IMG/VR virus record: IMGVR_UViG_3300045119_000031
Coordinates: 1-43,323 of that record
DNA length: 43,323 nt
Source of the DNA: a virus
Strand: one strand, 5' to 3'
How positions within the stretch are numbered: position 1 is the stretch's first letter; the number at the start of each line of letters is the position of its first letter. A program made the position numbers and the translations under genes. The notes beneath the pieces were generated by a model. That model was not told the DNA's origin and searched no databases. It saw only the letters and a program-made list of their open reading frames with translations. Shown in pieces: positions 14,024 to 21,938 of this stretch.

Positions 14024-14637
14024 GCGAGACGCGCAAAACGCTCACGCTCATGGGGGAGGCGATGGAACGCGCCGCCCAGAAGATCCAGACGGTGCAGCAG
14101 GCCTTCGTCGCCCCGACGCCGCAAGAGCCTCAAATTCCGCCGCCTGCGCCGCCGCATTCGTACCCAACGATCCGCGACCGGCACAGTCAGGATCGGTACA
14201 CCTACGAGTCCATGAACGACGACGACCTCGCTTTCGAGATCGTGACGGTGGAAGAAAGCATCGAGAGCATCAAGCTCGATCTGACCCAAGAGCAGCAGGG
14301 CTTGGCGGAGCGTCCCCCAGGATGGTCCGCACGCGCCCAGCGGGCCCTCGTCACCATCAAGGGACAGCTCGCGCTGGCCCGACTTGAGCGCGACCGACGC
14401 AAGCGTCTCGACGACGAGTACCGAGAAGAGCAACAGCGGATCGAGGCCGAAAAGCGCCGCGCCGAACACAACGAAATGCTGCGAGTGGCGCACGAGCGCA
14501 AGATGGAGAAGCTATCGAGGGCGGCAGAAGAGGAGAGCATACGAGCAAAGCGTTTTGTGGAATATGCCAGAAACATAATCTCCGATGAGGCCTTCAAGGA
14601 GATATGGCGCGCAGTCAACGACGAGGAAGGGGAATGA
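14020..14637 (+). CDS. Coiled-coil protein, 205 aa
   Basis: ATGA-linked on both sides. A Pro-rich linker (PTPQEPQIPPPAPPH) near residue 35 is followed by a long charged helix (about 110-190) rich in Glu, Arg and Ala, clearly coiled-coil in character. Probably a structural or adaptor protein for DNA processing; no family recognised. Confidence 0.75.
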   Translation: MSETRKTLTLMGEAMERAAQKIQTVQQAFVAPTPQEPQIPPPAPPHSYPTIRDRHSQDRYTYESMNDDDLAFEIVTVEESIESIKLDLTQEQQGLAERPPGWSARAQRALVTIKGQLALARLERDRRKRLDDEYREEQQRIEAEKRRAEHNEMLRVAHERKMEKLSRAAEEESIRAKRFVEYARNIISDEAFKEIWRAVNDEEGE

Positions 14638-15008
14638 GCGAGGTCGCCGCGGTGCGCGCGGAAATTCGCGCCTTCGTCGAAGGGGCTTATTGCCCTGACG
14701 ACCCCAGGCTCAAGGCCAAGCTCCTTGCTTGGGCTGACCGGCTCGAGCGCGAGAAGGCAGTGCAGAAGGTCGCCGGGGTCAAGCGCTCGCCCGAGCAGAT
14801 CGCGCGCGACAATATCAGGATCTTGGAAACCAAGATCGGATGGCCTCATTTGAAGCTGCAAGAGATCTCAGACCGCTCGCGAATGAACAATATCGGGCGC
14901 GTGTCGGAGTGCCTCAACTGGGCCAAGGCGAACTTCGCCACCAACGAGGAAGCGTTGCAGAGCCTGCGGGAGACTGTCGCCAAGAGGTATCGCGATGAGC
15001 CAGCTTGA
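14634..15008 (+). CDS. Hypothetical protein, 124 aa
   Basis: The ATG at 14634 overlaps the previous stop and follows GAAGGGG. Helical; the central part (SPEQIARDNIRILETKIGWPHLKLQEISDRSRMNN) could be a small helix-turn-helix. It overlaps the helicase start by 14 bases. Unrecognised. Confidence 0.72.
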   Translation: MSEVAAVRAEIRAFVEGAYCPDDPRLKAKLLAWADRLEREKAVQKVAGVKRSPEQIARDNIRILETKIGWPHLKLQEISDRSRMNNIGRVSECLNWAKANFATNEEALQSLRETVAKRYRDEPA

Positions 15009-16431
15009 TCCCGTGCAGATCGAGGCGCTCAACTTCTCGTCTGGAAAGAAAGGCGTCGGTTTCTTTCTGGAGCAAGGGCTTGGGAAGACGCTGATCGCGC
15101 TGACCGAGTTCTCGTTCCTGCACTCGACCGGCCAAGTCGACCGGATGGTCGTGGTCTGCCCCAATACGTTCAAAAGGGGGTGGATCGACGAGATCGAGAA
15201 GCACGGGTTCCAGTTCGACACGCACGTTTGGAGGTCGACCAAGAAAACCGCCGCCGCCGCCTTCCTCAATCTCCGCCATCACCCCAAGGGGCCGCCGGTC
15301 CTGATCATCAACTATGACGCGGCGCGGATGGGCGGCGTCCTCCGGGCGCTCCAGATCTGGGCGGCGCGCGGCAACGTCTACCTGGCGATAGACGAGTCGA
15401 TCCAGATCAAGGGGCACAAGAGCCTCCAGACCAAGGCGATCCACGCCCTTGCCCCGCTATGCCAGTTTACCCGCCTCCTGACCGGACGTCCCCAGACGCA
15501 AGGGCCGCATGATCTCTGGGGCCAGCTGCGCGCCATCGGTCTTTTTCAGATCACCAATTTCTATGCCTTCCGCGGTCGTTATTGCGTGATGGGTGGGTGG
15601 AATAACAAGGAGGTTTTGGCGGCGCAGAACACCGAGGAGCTTGCCGCCTTCATGTCGCGATCCGTCTTCCAGGCCAAGAAGGCCGACTGGCTCCCGACGC
15701 TGCCGCGCAAGGACTACACGATCCGCGACTACGAAATGTCCGACGATCAGCGGCGGCAATACAAGCAGATGGAACACCAATTCTTATTGGAGATCGAGAC
15801 GGGGGTCGTCACGGTCGACATCGCCATCGCCAAATACGCCAAATTGGCCCAGATCCAATGCGGCTTCATCTACGACGAGGACAGGATCGTCCATGAACTC
15901 GTTACTCCGCAAGACAATCCGCGGCTTAATTTGCTGCTTCAAATCCTCGAGGAGGAGGTCTCCGGTAAAGCCTGCGTCGTCTACCGTCACCGAGCCATGC
16001 TCCCCTTTCTGGCCCAGACGCTTAGGAAATGGTCGCCGGCGTGGATCAAGGGCGGGATGAAGCCCGACGAGGTCGCGGACCAGAAGATCCGGTTCAACGA
16101 GGATCCGGCCTGCCGCATCATATTGCTGCAATGCGACGCAGCTAAATACGGCCATACCTTGCTTGGCGGACCCGGCGAGGACGACAGGTGCCGCACCATG
16201 CTGTTTTTCGAGAACTCCTACTCGGCGGACACGCGGGACCAGATCGAGGACCGTATTCATCGCCGTGGACAGACTGGCGACGCCGTGCTGTACATTGACC
16301 TCTCGGGGTCTGATCTGGATCGGCGTATCGTCAAGGCGTTGCAACGCAAGGACGCGCTCTATCGAAGCGTTTTCAAAAACCTCCGGGTGGCGGAGCCGAC
16401 CGTATCGGCTGATGAAAGGATTGCATCATGA
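14995..16431 (+). CDS. SNF2-like superfamily 2 helicase/ATPase
   Basis: 478 residues with helicase motifs in order: Walker A GLGKT (28-32), motif Ia near VVVCPNTFKRGW, Walker B LAIDES (about 130-135, a DES variant of DEAH), motif III LTGRP (162-166), and motif VI EDRIHRRGQ near residue 430 with the arginine finger. This is the SNF2/DEAD-box-like order, short for SNF2. Such phage enzymes translocate on double-stranded DNA or help recombination and repair. Neighbours include a PD-(D/E)xK nuclease and the PEP-CTERM gene, which overlaps its stop. Confidence 0.9.
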   Translation: MSQLDPVQIEALNFSSGKKGVGFFLEQGLGKTLIALTEFSFLHSTGQVDRMVVVCPNTFKRGWIDEIEKHGFQFDTHVWRSTKKTAAAAFLNLRHHPKGPPVLIINYDAARMGGVLRALQIWAARGNVYLAIDESIQIKGHKSLQTKAIHALAPLCQFTRLLTGRPQTQGPHDLWGQLRAIGLFQITNFYAFRGRYCVMGGWNNKEVLAAQNTEELAAFMSRSVFQAKKADWLPTLPRKDYTIRDYEMSDDQRRQYKQMEHQFLLEIETGVVTVDIAIAKYAKLAQIQCGFIYDEDRIVHELVTPQDNPRLNLLLQILEEEVSGKACVVYRHRAMLPFLAQTLRKWSPAWIKGGMKPDEVADQKIRFNEDPACRIILLQCDAAKYGHTLLGGPGEDDRCRTMLFFENSYSADTRDQIEDRIHRRGQTGDAVLYIDLSGSDLDRRIVKALQRKDALYRSVFKNLRVAEPTVSADERIAS

Positions 16432-17126
16432 AAAGACTGCTTTTGACAACCGCGTTGCTCGCAGCTGTCGGGGCAACGCCGGTGCGCGCCGCGGATAGCG
16501 CGCTCACGATCTGGAACACCGCCAATCCCGGCGGCGCAGAGTCGGCCAACGGCACGGGCGGGGCCAGCATCCTGTCGTCGAACCTGGGCGGGGTCACGGT
16601 ATCGGTCAGCAGCGTCCAGCGCGGGATCAATCCCAACGATCTGACCGAGGCCAATATCAGCATCGACAACACGACCGGCACGATCCAGACGATCAAGATC
16701 ATCGCCGGGGCGAATGGCTATGTCGGGCCGTCTGATCTGTTCACCTTGACCGGGGCAATTGGAGCGACGCTGGGCGGGTCTGAACTGATGGGGCAGTTCT
16801 TCACCGACCAGGGCAACACGCTCAATGGCAACTCGAGCCTCGCCGTGACCGGAACCCAGATCGGGTCTTTCGACTCGGGCGCGCTCACTGGACCGGAGTC
16901 GTTCGCCTTCAACGGCAGCGGGATCTCCTCGCTGCTCACCCCTTACGGGCTGGCCGAGGAGCTGACGCTGACGCTCGCGCCGGGGGCGACGGTGTTCATT
17001 CAAGGTATGTCGATGGACGCCAACGCGGTGCCAGAGCCGTCGACTTGGGTTATGATGGGCGGCGGGTTCGCCATTCTCGGTTTGTTGGGGTTGCGTAAGC
17101 GTCGCGTACCGAGGTTCGCCGTCTGA
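16428..17126 (+). CDS. Exported PEP-CTERM protein carried by the phage
   Basis: 232 residues with an N-terminal signal peptide (MKRLLLTTALLAAVGATPVRA, cleavage near 21) and a C-terminal sorting signal: VPEPSTW at about 201-207, a hydrophobic stretch (GGGFAILGLLGL) and a basic end RKRR. This tripartite tail is the PEP-CTERM signal processed by exosortases, here a PEPxxW version known from alphaproteobacteria. The mature part is Ser-, Thr-, Gly- and Asn-rich and reads as beta strands. No exosortase is encoded in the window, so processing would rely on the host. It overlaps the helicase stop by four bases, so it is translated with the replication operon. Surface or matrix role is inference. Confidence 0.85.
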   Translation: MKRLLLTTALLAAVGATPVRAADSALTIWNTANPGGAESANGTGGASILSSNLGGVTVSVSSVQRGINPNDLTEANISIDNTTGTIQTIKIIAGANGYVGPSDLFTLTGAIGATLGGSELMGQFFTDQGNTLNGNSSLAVTGTQIGSFDSGALTGPESFAFNGSGISSLLTPYGLAEELTLTLAPGATVFIQGMSMDANAVPEPSTWVMMGGGFAILGLLGLRKRRVPRFAV

Positions 17127-17148
17127 TCCCCTTCAAGGCGGCGGATAC

Positions 17149-17291
17149 GGGGGAGGGGTGCCGGACTCGCGGTTCACATCCTTCCCCCGGCGTCCGTGAC
17201 AGTTTCGGCTCCGTTGGCAGGTGGACGTAAACAGGGTGCTAAACGGACAGGGGGAGGGGATTGGCTACCGCACCTTCCGAGCCCCTCCCCC
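17149..17291 (+). other. G-rich intergenic region with repeated decamer and hairpin
   Basis: GGGGGAGGGG occurs at 17149-17158 and again at 17250-17259; the second copy pairs perfectly with CCCCTCCCCC at 17282-17291 over a 22-base loop. It lies between the PEP-CTERM gene and 17336 (209 bases without a gene). It may act as a terminator-like or G-quadruplex-forming structure; no T-tract follows. Confidence 0.55.
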
Positions 17292-17335
17292 ACCGTACCA
17301 TTCTCACGCTGCGCGATTTGCGGAGGACTGACGCG

Positions 17336-17701
17336 ATGGACGGCGAGGGACCGGAAATGATGGTCGAGGACGCCAAGCGTCGTCTGGAAGTGCGGATCGA
17401 CAGGGCCAGCCATGTCGGCGCAGTCGCCATCGATGCCGCCGATATTCTTACAGTCATGCGCGAGCTTGGGCGGGTAACGGCTGCGCTGGAGAAAATAGCC
17501 AAGACTACAACGTGGTCGGATGCCGTAGATATAGCTGACGCCGCCCTCGCCGCAGAACCCGCTAGCGGGGAGGCGGGGGACTACGACCTGAAATGCGTCA
17601 ATGGTCACGACAAATGCTACGAAGGCCCGTTTGACGGATGTCCATACTGCGTGCGCGTTCCTGCCGCCCCTCCACCCCCGCCAACGCAGGGCGAGGGATA
17701 A
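17336..17701 (+). CDS. Hypothetical protein with C-terminal Cys cluster, 121 aa
   Basis: The ATG at 17336 is chosen because GGAGG lies nine bases upstream; an upstream in-frame TTG (17261) falls inside the hairpin region. N-terminal two thirds helical, with AADILTVMRELGRVTAALEKI. Then KCVNGHDKCYEGPFDGCPYC, four Cys and one His suited to a zinc finger, and a Pro-rich end APPPPPTQGEG. The stop TAA shares its final base with the next ATG. Unrecognised. Confidence 0.72.
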   Translation: MDGEGPEMMVEDAKRRLEVRIDRASHVGAVAIDAADILTVMRELGRVTAALEKIAKTTTWSDAVDIADAALAAEPASGEAGDYDLKCVNGHDKCYEGPFDGCPYCVRVPAAPPPPPTQGEG

Positions 17702-17805
17702 TGAGCCTCGCTGAGTACGCCCTCGCCGCAGCCGCAATAATTTATGCTGTCGGCATCGCTATGCTGTCGGCATCGCTATTTATCCGCGCCCGTATCGCGC
17801 CATGA
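17701..17805 (+). CDS. Tiny membrane peptide, 34 aa
   Basis: Its ATG begins on the last base of the previous stop (TAATG) and its stop overlaps the next ATG (ATGA). It encodes one hydrophobic segment with Ala and Ile (AAAIIYAVGIAMLSASLFI) ending in Arg residues, typical of a single-pass membrane peptide. It contains a 17-bp exact tandem repeat. Coding is supported by the coupled arrangement, not by a recognised family. Confidence 0.55.
   Translation: MSLAEYALAAAAIIYAVGIAMLSASLFIRARIAP
17744..17777 (+). repeat. 17-bp exact tandem duplication
   Basis: ATGCTGTCGGCATCGCT occurs at 17744-17760 and again at 17761-17777 with no difference. Because 17 is not a multiple of three, loss of one copy would put the 34-residue frame in phase with the next one and fuse them into about 80 residues. 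Confidence 0.9.
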
Positions 17806-17960
17806 GCAGCGTCATCGGGATCGCCGCCGGCATGGGGCTACTGCTCGTGTCGCTCGCCACGCGCAACGACGACACGGTTGTCCCTTGGATTACCGGATGG
17901 CTGGGCGTGCTTCTGGTCGTCGCCGGGACGGGCAAACTGTTCTTTTTGGATGAACGCTAA
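17802..17960 (+). CDS. Small membrane protein, 52 aa
   Basis: Starts in an ATGA overlap. Two hydrophobic segments (VIGIAAGMGLLLVSLA and WLGVLLVVAGTGKLFFL) flank a charged turn RNDDTVVPW, so it probably has two membrane helices. Size and topology fit a small holin-like or accessory membrane protein, but it lies at the end of the early block, away from the endolysin. Unrecognised. Confidence 0.6.
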   Translation: MSSVIGIAAGMGLLLVSLATRNDDTVVPWITGWLGVLLVVAGTGKLFFLDER

Positions 17961-18022
17961 TGGAAGTATTTTTGGTATGCGTCGCCTTCGTGTGGATTGG
18001 CATGTGCATCTTTGAACTTTGA
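17960..18022 (+). CDS. Possible 20-residue hydrophobic micropeptide
   Basis: MEVFLVCVAFVWIGMCIFEL, a single hydrophobic segment. Its ATG shares a base with the previous TAA (TAATG), and its stop abuts the stop of the first late gene on the other strand. No ribosome site of its own; translation would depend on coupling. Confidence 0.35.
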   Translation: MEVFLVCVAFVWIGMCIFEL

Positions 18023-19615
18023 TCACTGCCCAAACATGTACGGGAAGACGTAGGGCGATAGCGAGCCTGGGATCGCGGTGACAGGGTTAGGCTTGCCGTC
18101 GCCGGCGCTCAACATGCCAAAACCCATCCGCTTCCCTGTCTCCGCCAGCATCGCCTCTGGATTGCTTGGCGCTTGGCCGGTCATCGACGGATACGCGCCA
18201 TAGATCGAGCGCCGCGCGCCCGCCGGACCCGAGACGGCCCGCCCCACGTCGAGCGCCGCGCCGGCAGCGGCCCCGGCATAGGGGTGTCCCATGTAAGCTC
18301 CCGCGCCGCCCGCGATACCTGTCGCCCAAGGGCGGGTCATCCCCGGCGCGGCGCTGCCTGACTGCCCAATCGCGGTCAACGCATCCTTCTGATCTTGGTT
18401 GTAGAACCCGGGACTGTTCTTCAACGTCTTCTGCGCGTCGCCCGCCGGCATGTTGCCGAAAGTCCCGAGATCGTTGTCCATCCCCTCGAGCATCTCGGCG
18501 TTCTTGAACAGCCCATGATCGGCATTCGCCTGATTGAACTGCTTCACCACGCTGGGTGCGGTGTTGTTCAGCGGCGGCAAGCCTTGGTATGAATTGGTGA
18601 ACATGTCTTTCGCCTGGCCCGCCGAGGCGGCGTCCATCCCGCCATCGTTTATGACGTTGCCGAGCTTCTTGATCTGGGTATGGATCGCGCCCGCCGTCGT
18701 CGGGTCGTTGTTGGCGTGGTTGGTCGCCAGATCCTTCCTAAATTGCTGGATGATGGCGTTGGTTCTGGGCGAGTTGGAGCGCGTCGTCGGGTCCGACAGA
18801 ACGGCATTGTCGATGGCGTCATTCACGTTCGCAACGTGAGGCGTATGGTACTTGTTGGCGTCCAAGGTCTGAAACGAGGCGTCGGCGTTCGCCTTTGCGT
18901 TTTGCGTGACCTCAGAGGCCGAAAGCGGAGAGCTGACCTTTGGCAGAGAGTTGGGGTCGACCCCAGTCTTCTTGACCAAGGACGCCAGGTAGTCGCCCAC
19001 CTTGGGAACGTACTCCGTCGCCGCCTTGACGGCGTTGGGAGCATACTTGCGCGCCAACTGGTAGCCGCCCTGTAGCGCACCCGGCAAGCCGACGCCGACC
19101 GCCGCGCCGGTGCCTGCGCCAATCAGAGTGTCGAGCGGCGTTCCCCCATGTTCATAGGCGTGCCACCCGCCGGTGATCCCGCCCTCGAGGCCAGACCACG
19201 CCAGACCCGCTCCCTTGCTGATCTTGCTCATCGGGTTGGCGATGTTCGCCATCGTCCGAATGCCGATATTGCCGCCGGTCCCGAGCTCGTCGCTGGCCTG
19301 CTGGGTCGAGGCGCGCGCGGCGTCTGGGCCAGACGGGGCGAGCCGCTTGTCATATGACCCGTGCGTGAACTCGTCGGTGAAGACGCGACCGATATTCTCG
19401 CCGCCGCGGACGATCTGCTTGCCGGCCTTGAACAAGGCGGTCCCGACCGAGTCGTCCGGGCCGACAGTCGGAAATGGATCCGCCGCCATCTGCTGCTTCA
19501 AGCCGGTCTGCACGGCTTCGGGCCGCTGCACGGGCGTCGTGGTCGAGCCGCCTCCGGTCGAGGCCGGCTTTACGCCGCGCGCCTTATTGATCTGGTCTTC
19601 AAGGCTTTCGGCCAT
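18023..19615 (-). CDS. Putative internal virion/ejection protein, 530 aa
   Basis: Last late gene. The ATG at 19615 (MAESLEDQ) is preferred over an upstream in-frame TTG; GAGGA lies 9 bases before. Helical, Ala- and Gly-rich. Residues about 160-190 have a glycine-rich hydrophobic stretch (GTPLDTLIGAGTGAAVGVGLPGALQGG) that could insert in membranes; another is near 420-450 (GIAGGAGAYMGHPYAGAAAGAALD). These are usual in podovirus internal proteins ejected with DNA. No enzymatic motif seen. Position after two similar virion genes supports the call. Confidence 0.65.
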   Translation of the reverse strand: MAESLEDQINKARGVKPASTGGGSTTTPVQRPEAVQTGLKQQMAADPFPTVGPDDSVGTALFKAGKQIVRGGENIGRVFTDEFTHGSYDKRLAPSGPDAARASTQQASDELGTGGNIGIRTMANIANPMSKISKGAGLAWSGLEGGITGGWHAYEHGGTPLDTLIGAGTGAAVGVGLPGALQGGYQLARKYAPNAVKAATEYVPKVGDYLASLVKKTGVDPNSLPKVSSPLSASEVTQNAKANADASFQTLDANKYHTPHVANVNDAIDNAVLSDPTTRSNSPRTNAIIQQFRKDLATNHANNDPTTAGAIHTQIKKLGNVINDGGMDAASAGQAKDMFTNSYQGLPPLNNTAPSVVKQFNQANADHGLFKNAEMLEGMDNDLGTFGNMPAGDAQKTLKNSPGFYNQDQKDALTAIGQSGSAAPGMTRPWATGIAGGAGAYMGHPYAGAAAGAALDVGRAVSGPAGARRSIYGAYPSMTGQAPSNPEAMLAETGKRMGFGMLSAGDGKPNPVTAIPGSLSPYVFPYMFGQ

Positions 19616-19617
19616 GA

Positions 19618-21120
19618 TCAATAATCCTCGTATCCGGCTTCCATTCCCTTAAACAGGATCTTGCCGCTGTACTTCCCAAAGGCGGGCCCGGCCTTGTAGG
19701 CCTGCCCGTATGGAAGTCCGTCGAGATCGGCTTGGCTGTTCACCGGCTTTGGCTGGGCCCACGGCGGCAAGTTCTTGAGCGCGTCCGGTCCCTCGAGGAA
19801 CGACGGGTCGATCTTGGGCCGATACTGGATCGGCAGGCTGTCGAGGTTTCGCGCCTCGCCGTGCGCGTTGGTCATCGCATGGGCGATGCTGTTCTTTACC
19901 TTGTTGACGCGCCCCATGTAGTCGTCGACGGTTCCGCTGAATGTTCCAAGCTGATCGGCAGCGTTGCCGAGCCGCATAGCCTCTTGCTGCGACAGCCGCT
20001 GCCCAGGCATTTGAGTCTTGAAATTGGAGGCGTAATCTTGGAGGTGGAGTTGCCGCAAATTGGAAACCGCTGCCGCCTCCTCGTCGGTGAGGGCCGCGCT
20101 TAATCCTCCGGTATAGTAAGTGGCTGGATTGACGCCCTTGCCGTCCCAATTGAAGATCGCGCTCGCCGCCATCTTCTTGCTCTGGCTCCCCAGAATGCTG
20201 GCGATAGCCGCCTTCGACGCATCGGATGACGCTTCGTCCGCCAAGGTATTCATATTGTTGAGCTGCGTCTTCAACCCCGGCAGTTGCAGCTCGATCTTGT
20301 GCGCGTCCTCTGTCTCCTTGGCCGCTTGGGCGTGCTGGTTCTTCCAGTCAAGAGGATCCATCGGCGCTCGTCCCGCCGCTCTTTCACGCGCTGCATACTG
20401 GTAGTAGGCCGCATCTTCCGGGTTGCCTCCGACCGAAGACATCAGGAGATCGGGCGGCATACGCGCGTCGACCGCCGCGGCGATGTCCTTGTCGCTCATG
20501 GTGGGGTTGTCGCGCTTCATGCTCGCCGTCAACTCGGCCTTCGCCGTGTTGTAATCTTTCACTTGGGGGGTCTGCGTCACGTTGCTGCCGAAAGCGGTGC
20601 CCATCGAGTCCACGAATGGCTTGCTGTCCATCAGCACCCGAGCCTGATCGTCGGTCACATTGATCCCGTGATCGCGCAGAGCCGAGGCGAAGACCGCGAC
20701 GTTGGCGTGAAATCTCGCGTACTCGTTTTGATCCTGCACCTGTTTCTGGATGCCCATGATGTCGGACACGTCGCCTATGCCGCCGCCGCCCGCGCCTCCG
20801 CCCGTGCCGTGAAGCTGCGCCTGCTTCGATTGCTGCTGCTGCGCGGTGCCGAAACCCGCCGAGATCTCGCCAAGCCCCTGTTCCAGCCCCTCCGCCGCAC
20901 GCGCCCTCCGCTGCCGTTCCAGCAGCAGATAAGCCAGGTTGGCGCTGACCGGATCCTGCTTATTTACCGCAGCATTCGGCAGGGTTGGCGAGCCAGAAGT
21001 CGCGGGCTGCTGCCCCTGCTGCGCCAACGGATTAGGGTTGGGCGTGATCGCGGTGGCGAGATCCATGTTCGCATTGGGGTTCGTGAGCTGATTGATCATG
21101 TCCCCGATAGGCGCAGCCAT
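19618..21120 (-). CDS. Putative internal virion protein, 500 aa
   Basis: Rich in Ala, Gln, Asn and Asp with long helical stretches and a Gly-rich linker (GTGGGAGGGG) near residue 110. The N-terminus is Pro/Gln-rich and probably flexible. The C-terminal part (WAQPKPVNSQADLDGLPYGQAYKAGPAFGKYSG) is a structured tail of a type seen in phage internal proteins. No catalytic motif. Lies between other virion genes; its start overlaps the previous stop by one base (TGATG). Confidence 0.65.
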   Translation of the reverse strand: MAAPIGDMINQLTNPNANMDLATAITPNPNPLAQQGQQPATSGSPTLPNAAVNKQDPVSANLAYLLLERQRRARAAEGLEQGLGEISAGFGTAQQQQSKQAQLHGTGGGAGGGGIGDVSDIMGIQKQVQDQNEYARFHANVAVFASALRDHGINVTDDQARVLMDSKPFVDSMGTAFGSNVTQTPQVKDYNTAKAELTASMKRDNPTMSDKDIAAAVDARMPPDLLMSSVGGNPEDAAYYQYAARERAAGRAPMDPLDWKNQHAQAAKETEDAHKIELQLPGLKTQLNNMNTLADEASSDASKAAIASILGSQSKKMAASAIFNWDGKGVNPATYYTGGLSAALTDEEAAAVSNLRQLHLQDYASNFKTQMPGQRLSQQEAMRLGNAADQLGTFSGTVDDYMGRVNKVKNSIAHAMTNAHGEARNLDSLPIQYRPKIDPSFLEGPDALKNLPPWAQPKPVNSQADLDGLPYGQAYKAGPAFGKYSGKILFKGMEAGYEDY

Positions 21121-21938
21121 CAGGCAGTCCTCCCCAGCTGGTTCAGCGTGTTGAAGAACCCGCTATTGTCGTAGCCGCCCGCGCCCTTGGAGCCGCCGCC
21201 GGGGTGCGCCTGCATGAAGGCAGTCATCACGCTGGGAACGCCGAGCGGCTGACTCGCCGGCACAGCCGCTCCCACCTTCGTCGGCGGCGGCGGGTTCGCC
21301 AGCGCATCGAGATAAGCCTGCCTGTCGTTGGGCGGCGTCGGAGCCGTTGGGCCAGCGGGGGCGGCGGTTTGGGCAGCGGCTTGAGGCGGAAAGCCGATAC
21401 CCGCATCGTAAGCCGTCATCGCCTTGTCGAGGCCAGAGTTCGTCGCCCCGAAAGTCGTTCCCGGCCCCGAGTAACCGCCTGACCCAAAAAGCTGCATATC
21501 GGTATTGAATGCCCGGTTCTTATTCTGGATCGCCAGTTGCTGCGGCGACAACTTCGACTGCGCCGTCTGATAGTTGCCGAGGAGTTCCTCGACCGCACCC
21601 CCCGGTGCGCCCCACGAGGATAGATCAGGGATCGAATTTATCGTTGTCGTTCCAGCTGGCGGCGAAGACGCGCCCGACGAGGCTCCCATAGCCGCCCGCT
21701 GCGCGTTGTATTGCGCCAGCTGCTGCTGATAGTTCGCATTCGCGCCGGCCATCTCGTCCCCGTATCTCGGGATCGGCTTGCCATAGGCGTCCGTTGGCGG
21801 AATGGTTTGGTCCGAGGTGAAAAAGCCAGGCAGGGACAATGCCTGATTGGCGTACTTCGGATTGATAAAGGGGTTCGGCTGCATCATGCCGAGCAGCCCC
21901 ATGTCGAGGATCGGGTTGTCGCTGCCGTTAGCTGCCAT
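21120..21938 (-). CDS. Putative virion protein, 272 aa
   Basis: Rich in Pro, Gly, Ala and Gln; a short ordered N-terminus (MGLLGMMQPNPFINPKYANQALSL) is followed by mostly low-complexity sequence and a helical QTAQSKLSPQQLAIQNKNRAF stretch. Found between the peptidoglycan hydrolase and an internal protein, so likely part of the ejection apparatus. It overlaps the preceding hydrolase gene by 11 bases. Not recognised. Confidence 0.65.
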   Translation of the reverse strand: MAANGSDNPILDMGLLGMMQPNPFINPKYANQALSLPGFFTSDQTIPPTDAYGKPIPRYGDEMAGANANYQQQLAQYNAQRAAMGASSGASSPPAGTTTINSIPDLSSWGAPGGAVEELLGNYQTAQSKLSPQQLAIQNKNRAFNTDMQLFGSGGYSGPGTTFGATNSGLDKAMTAYDAGIGFPPQAAAQTAAPAGPTAPTPPNDRQAYLDALANPPPPTKVGAAVPASQPLGVPSVMTAFMQAHPGGGSKGAGGYDNSGFFNTLNQLGRTA

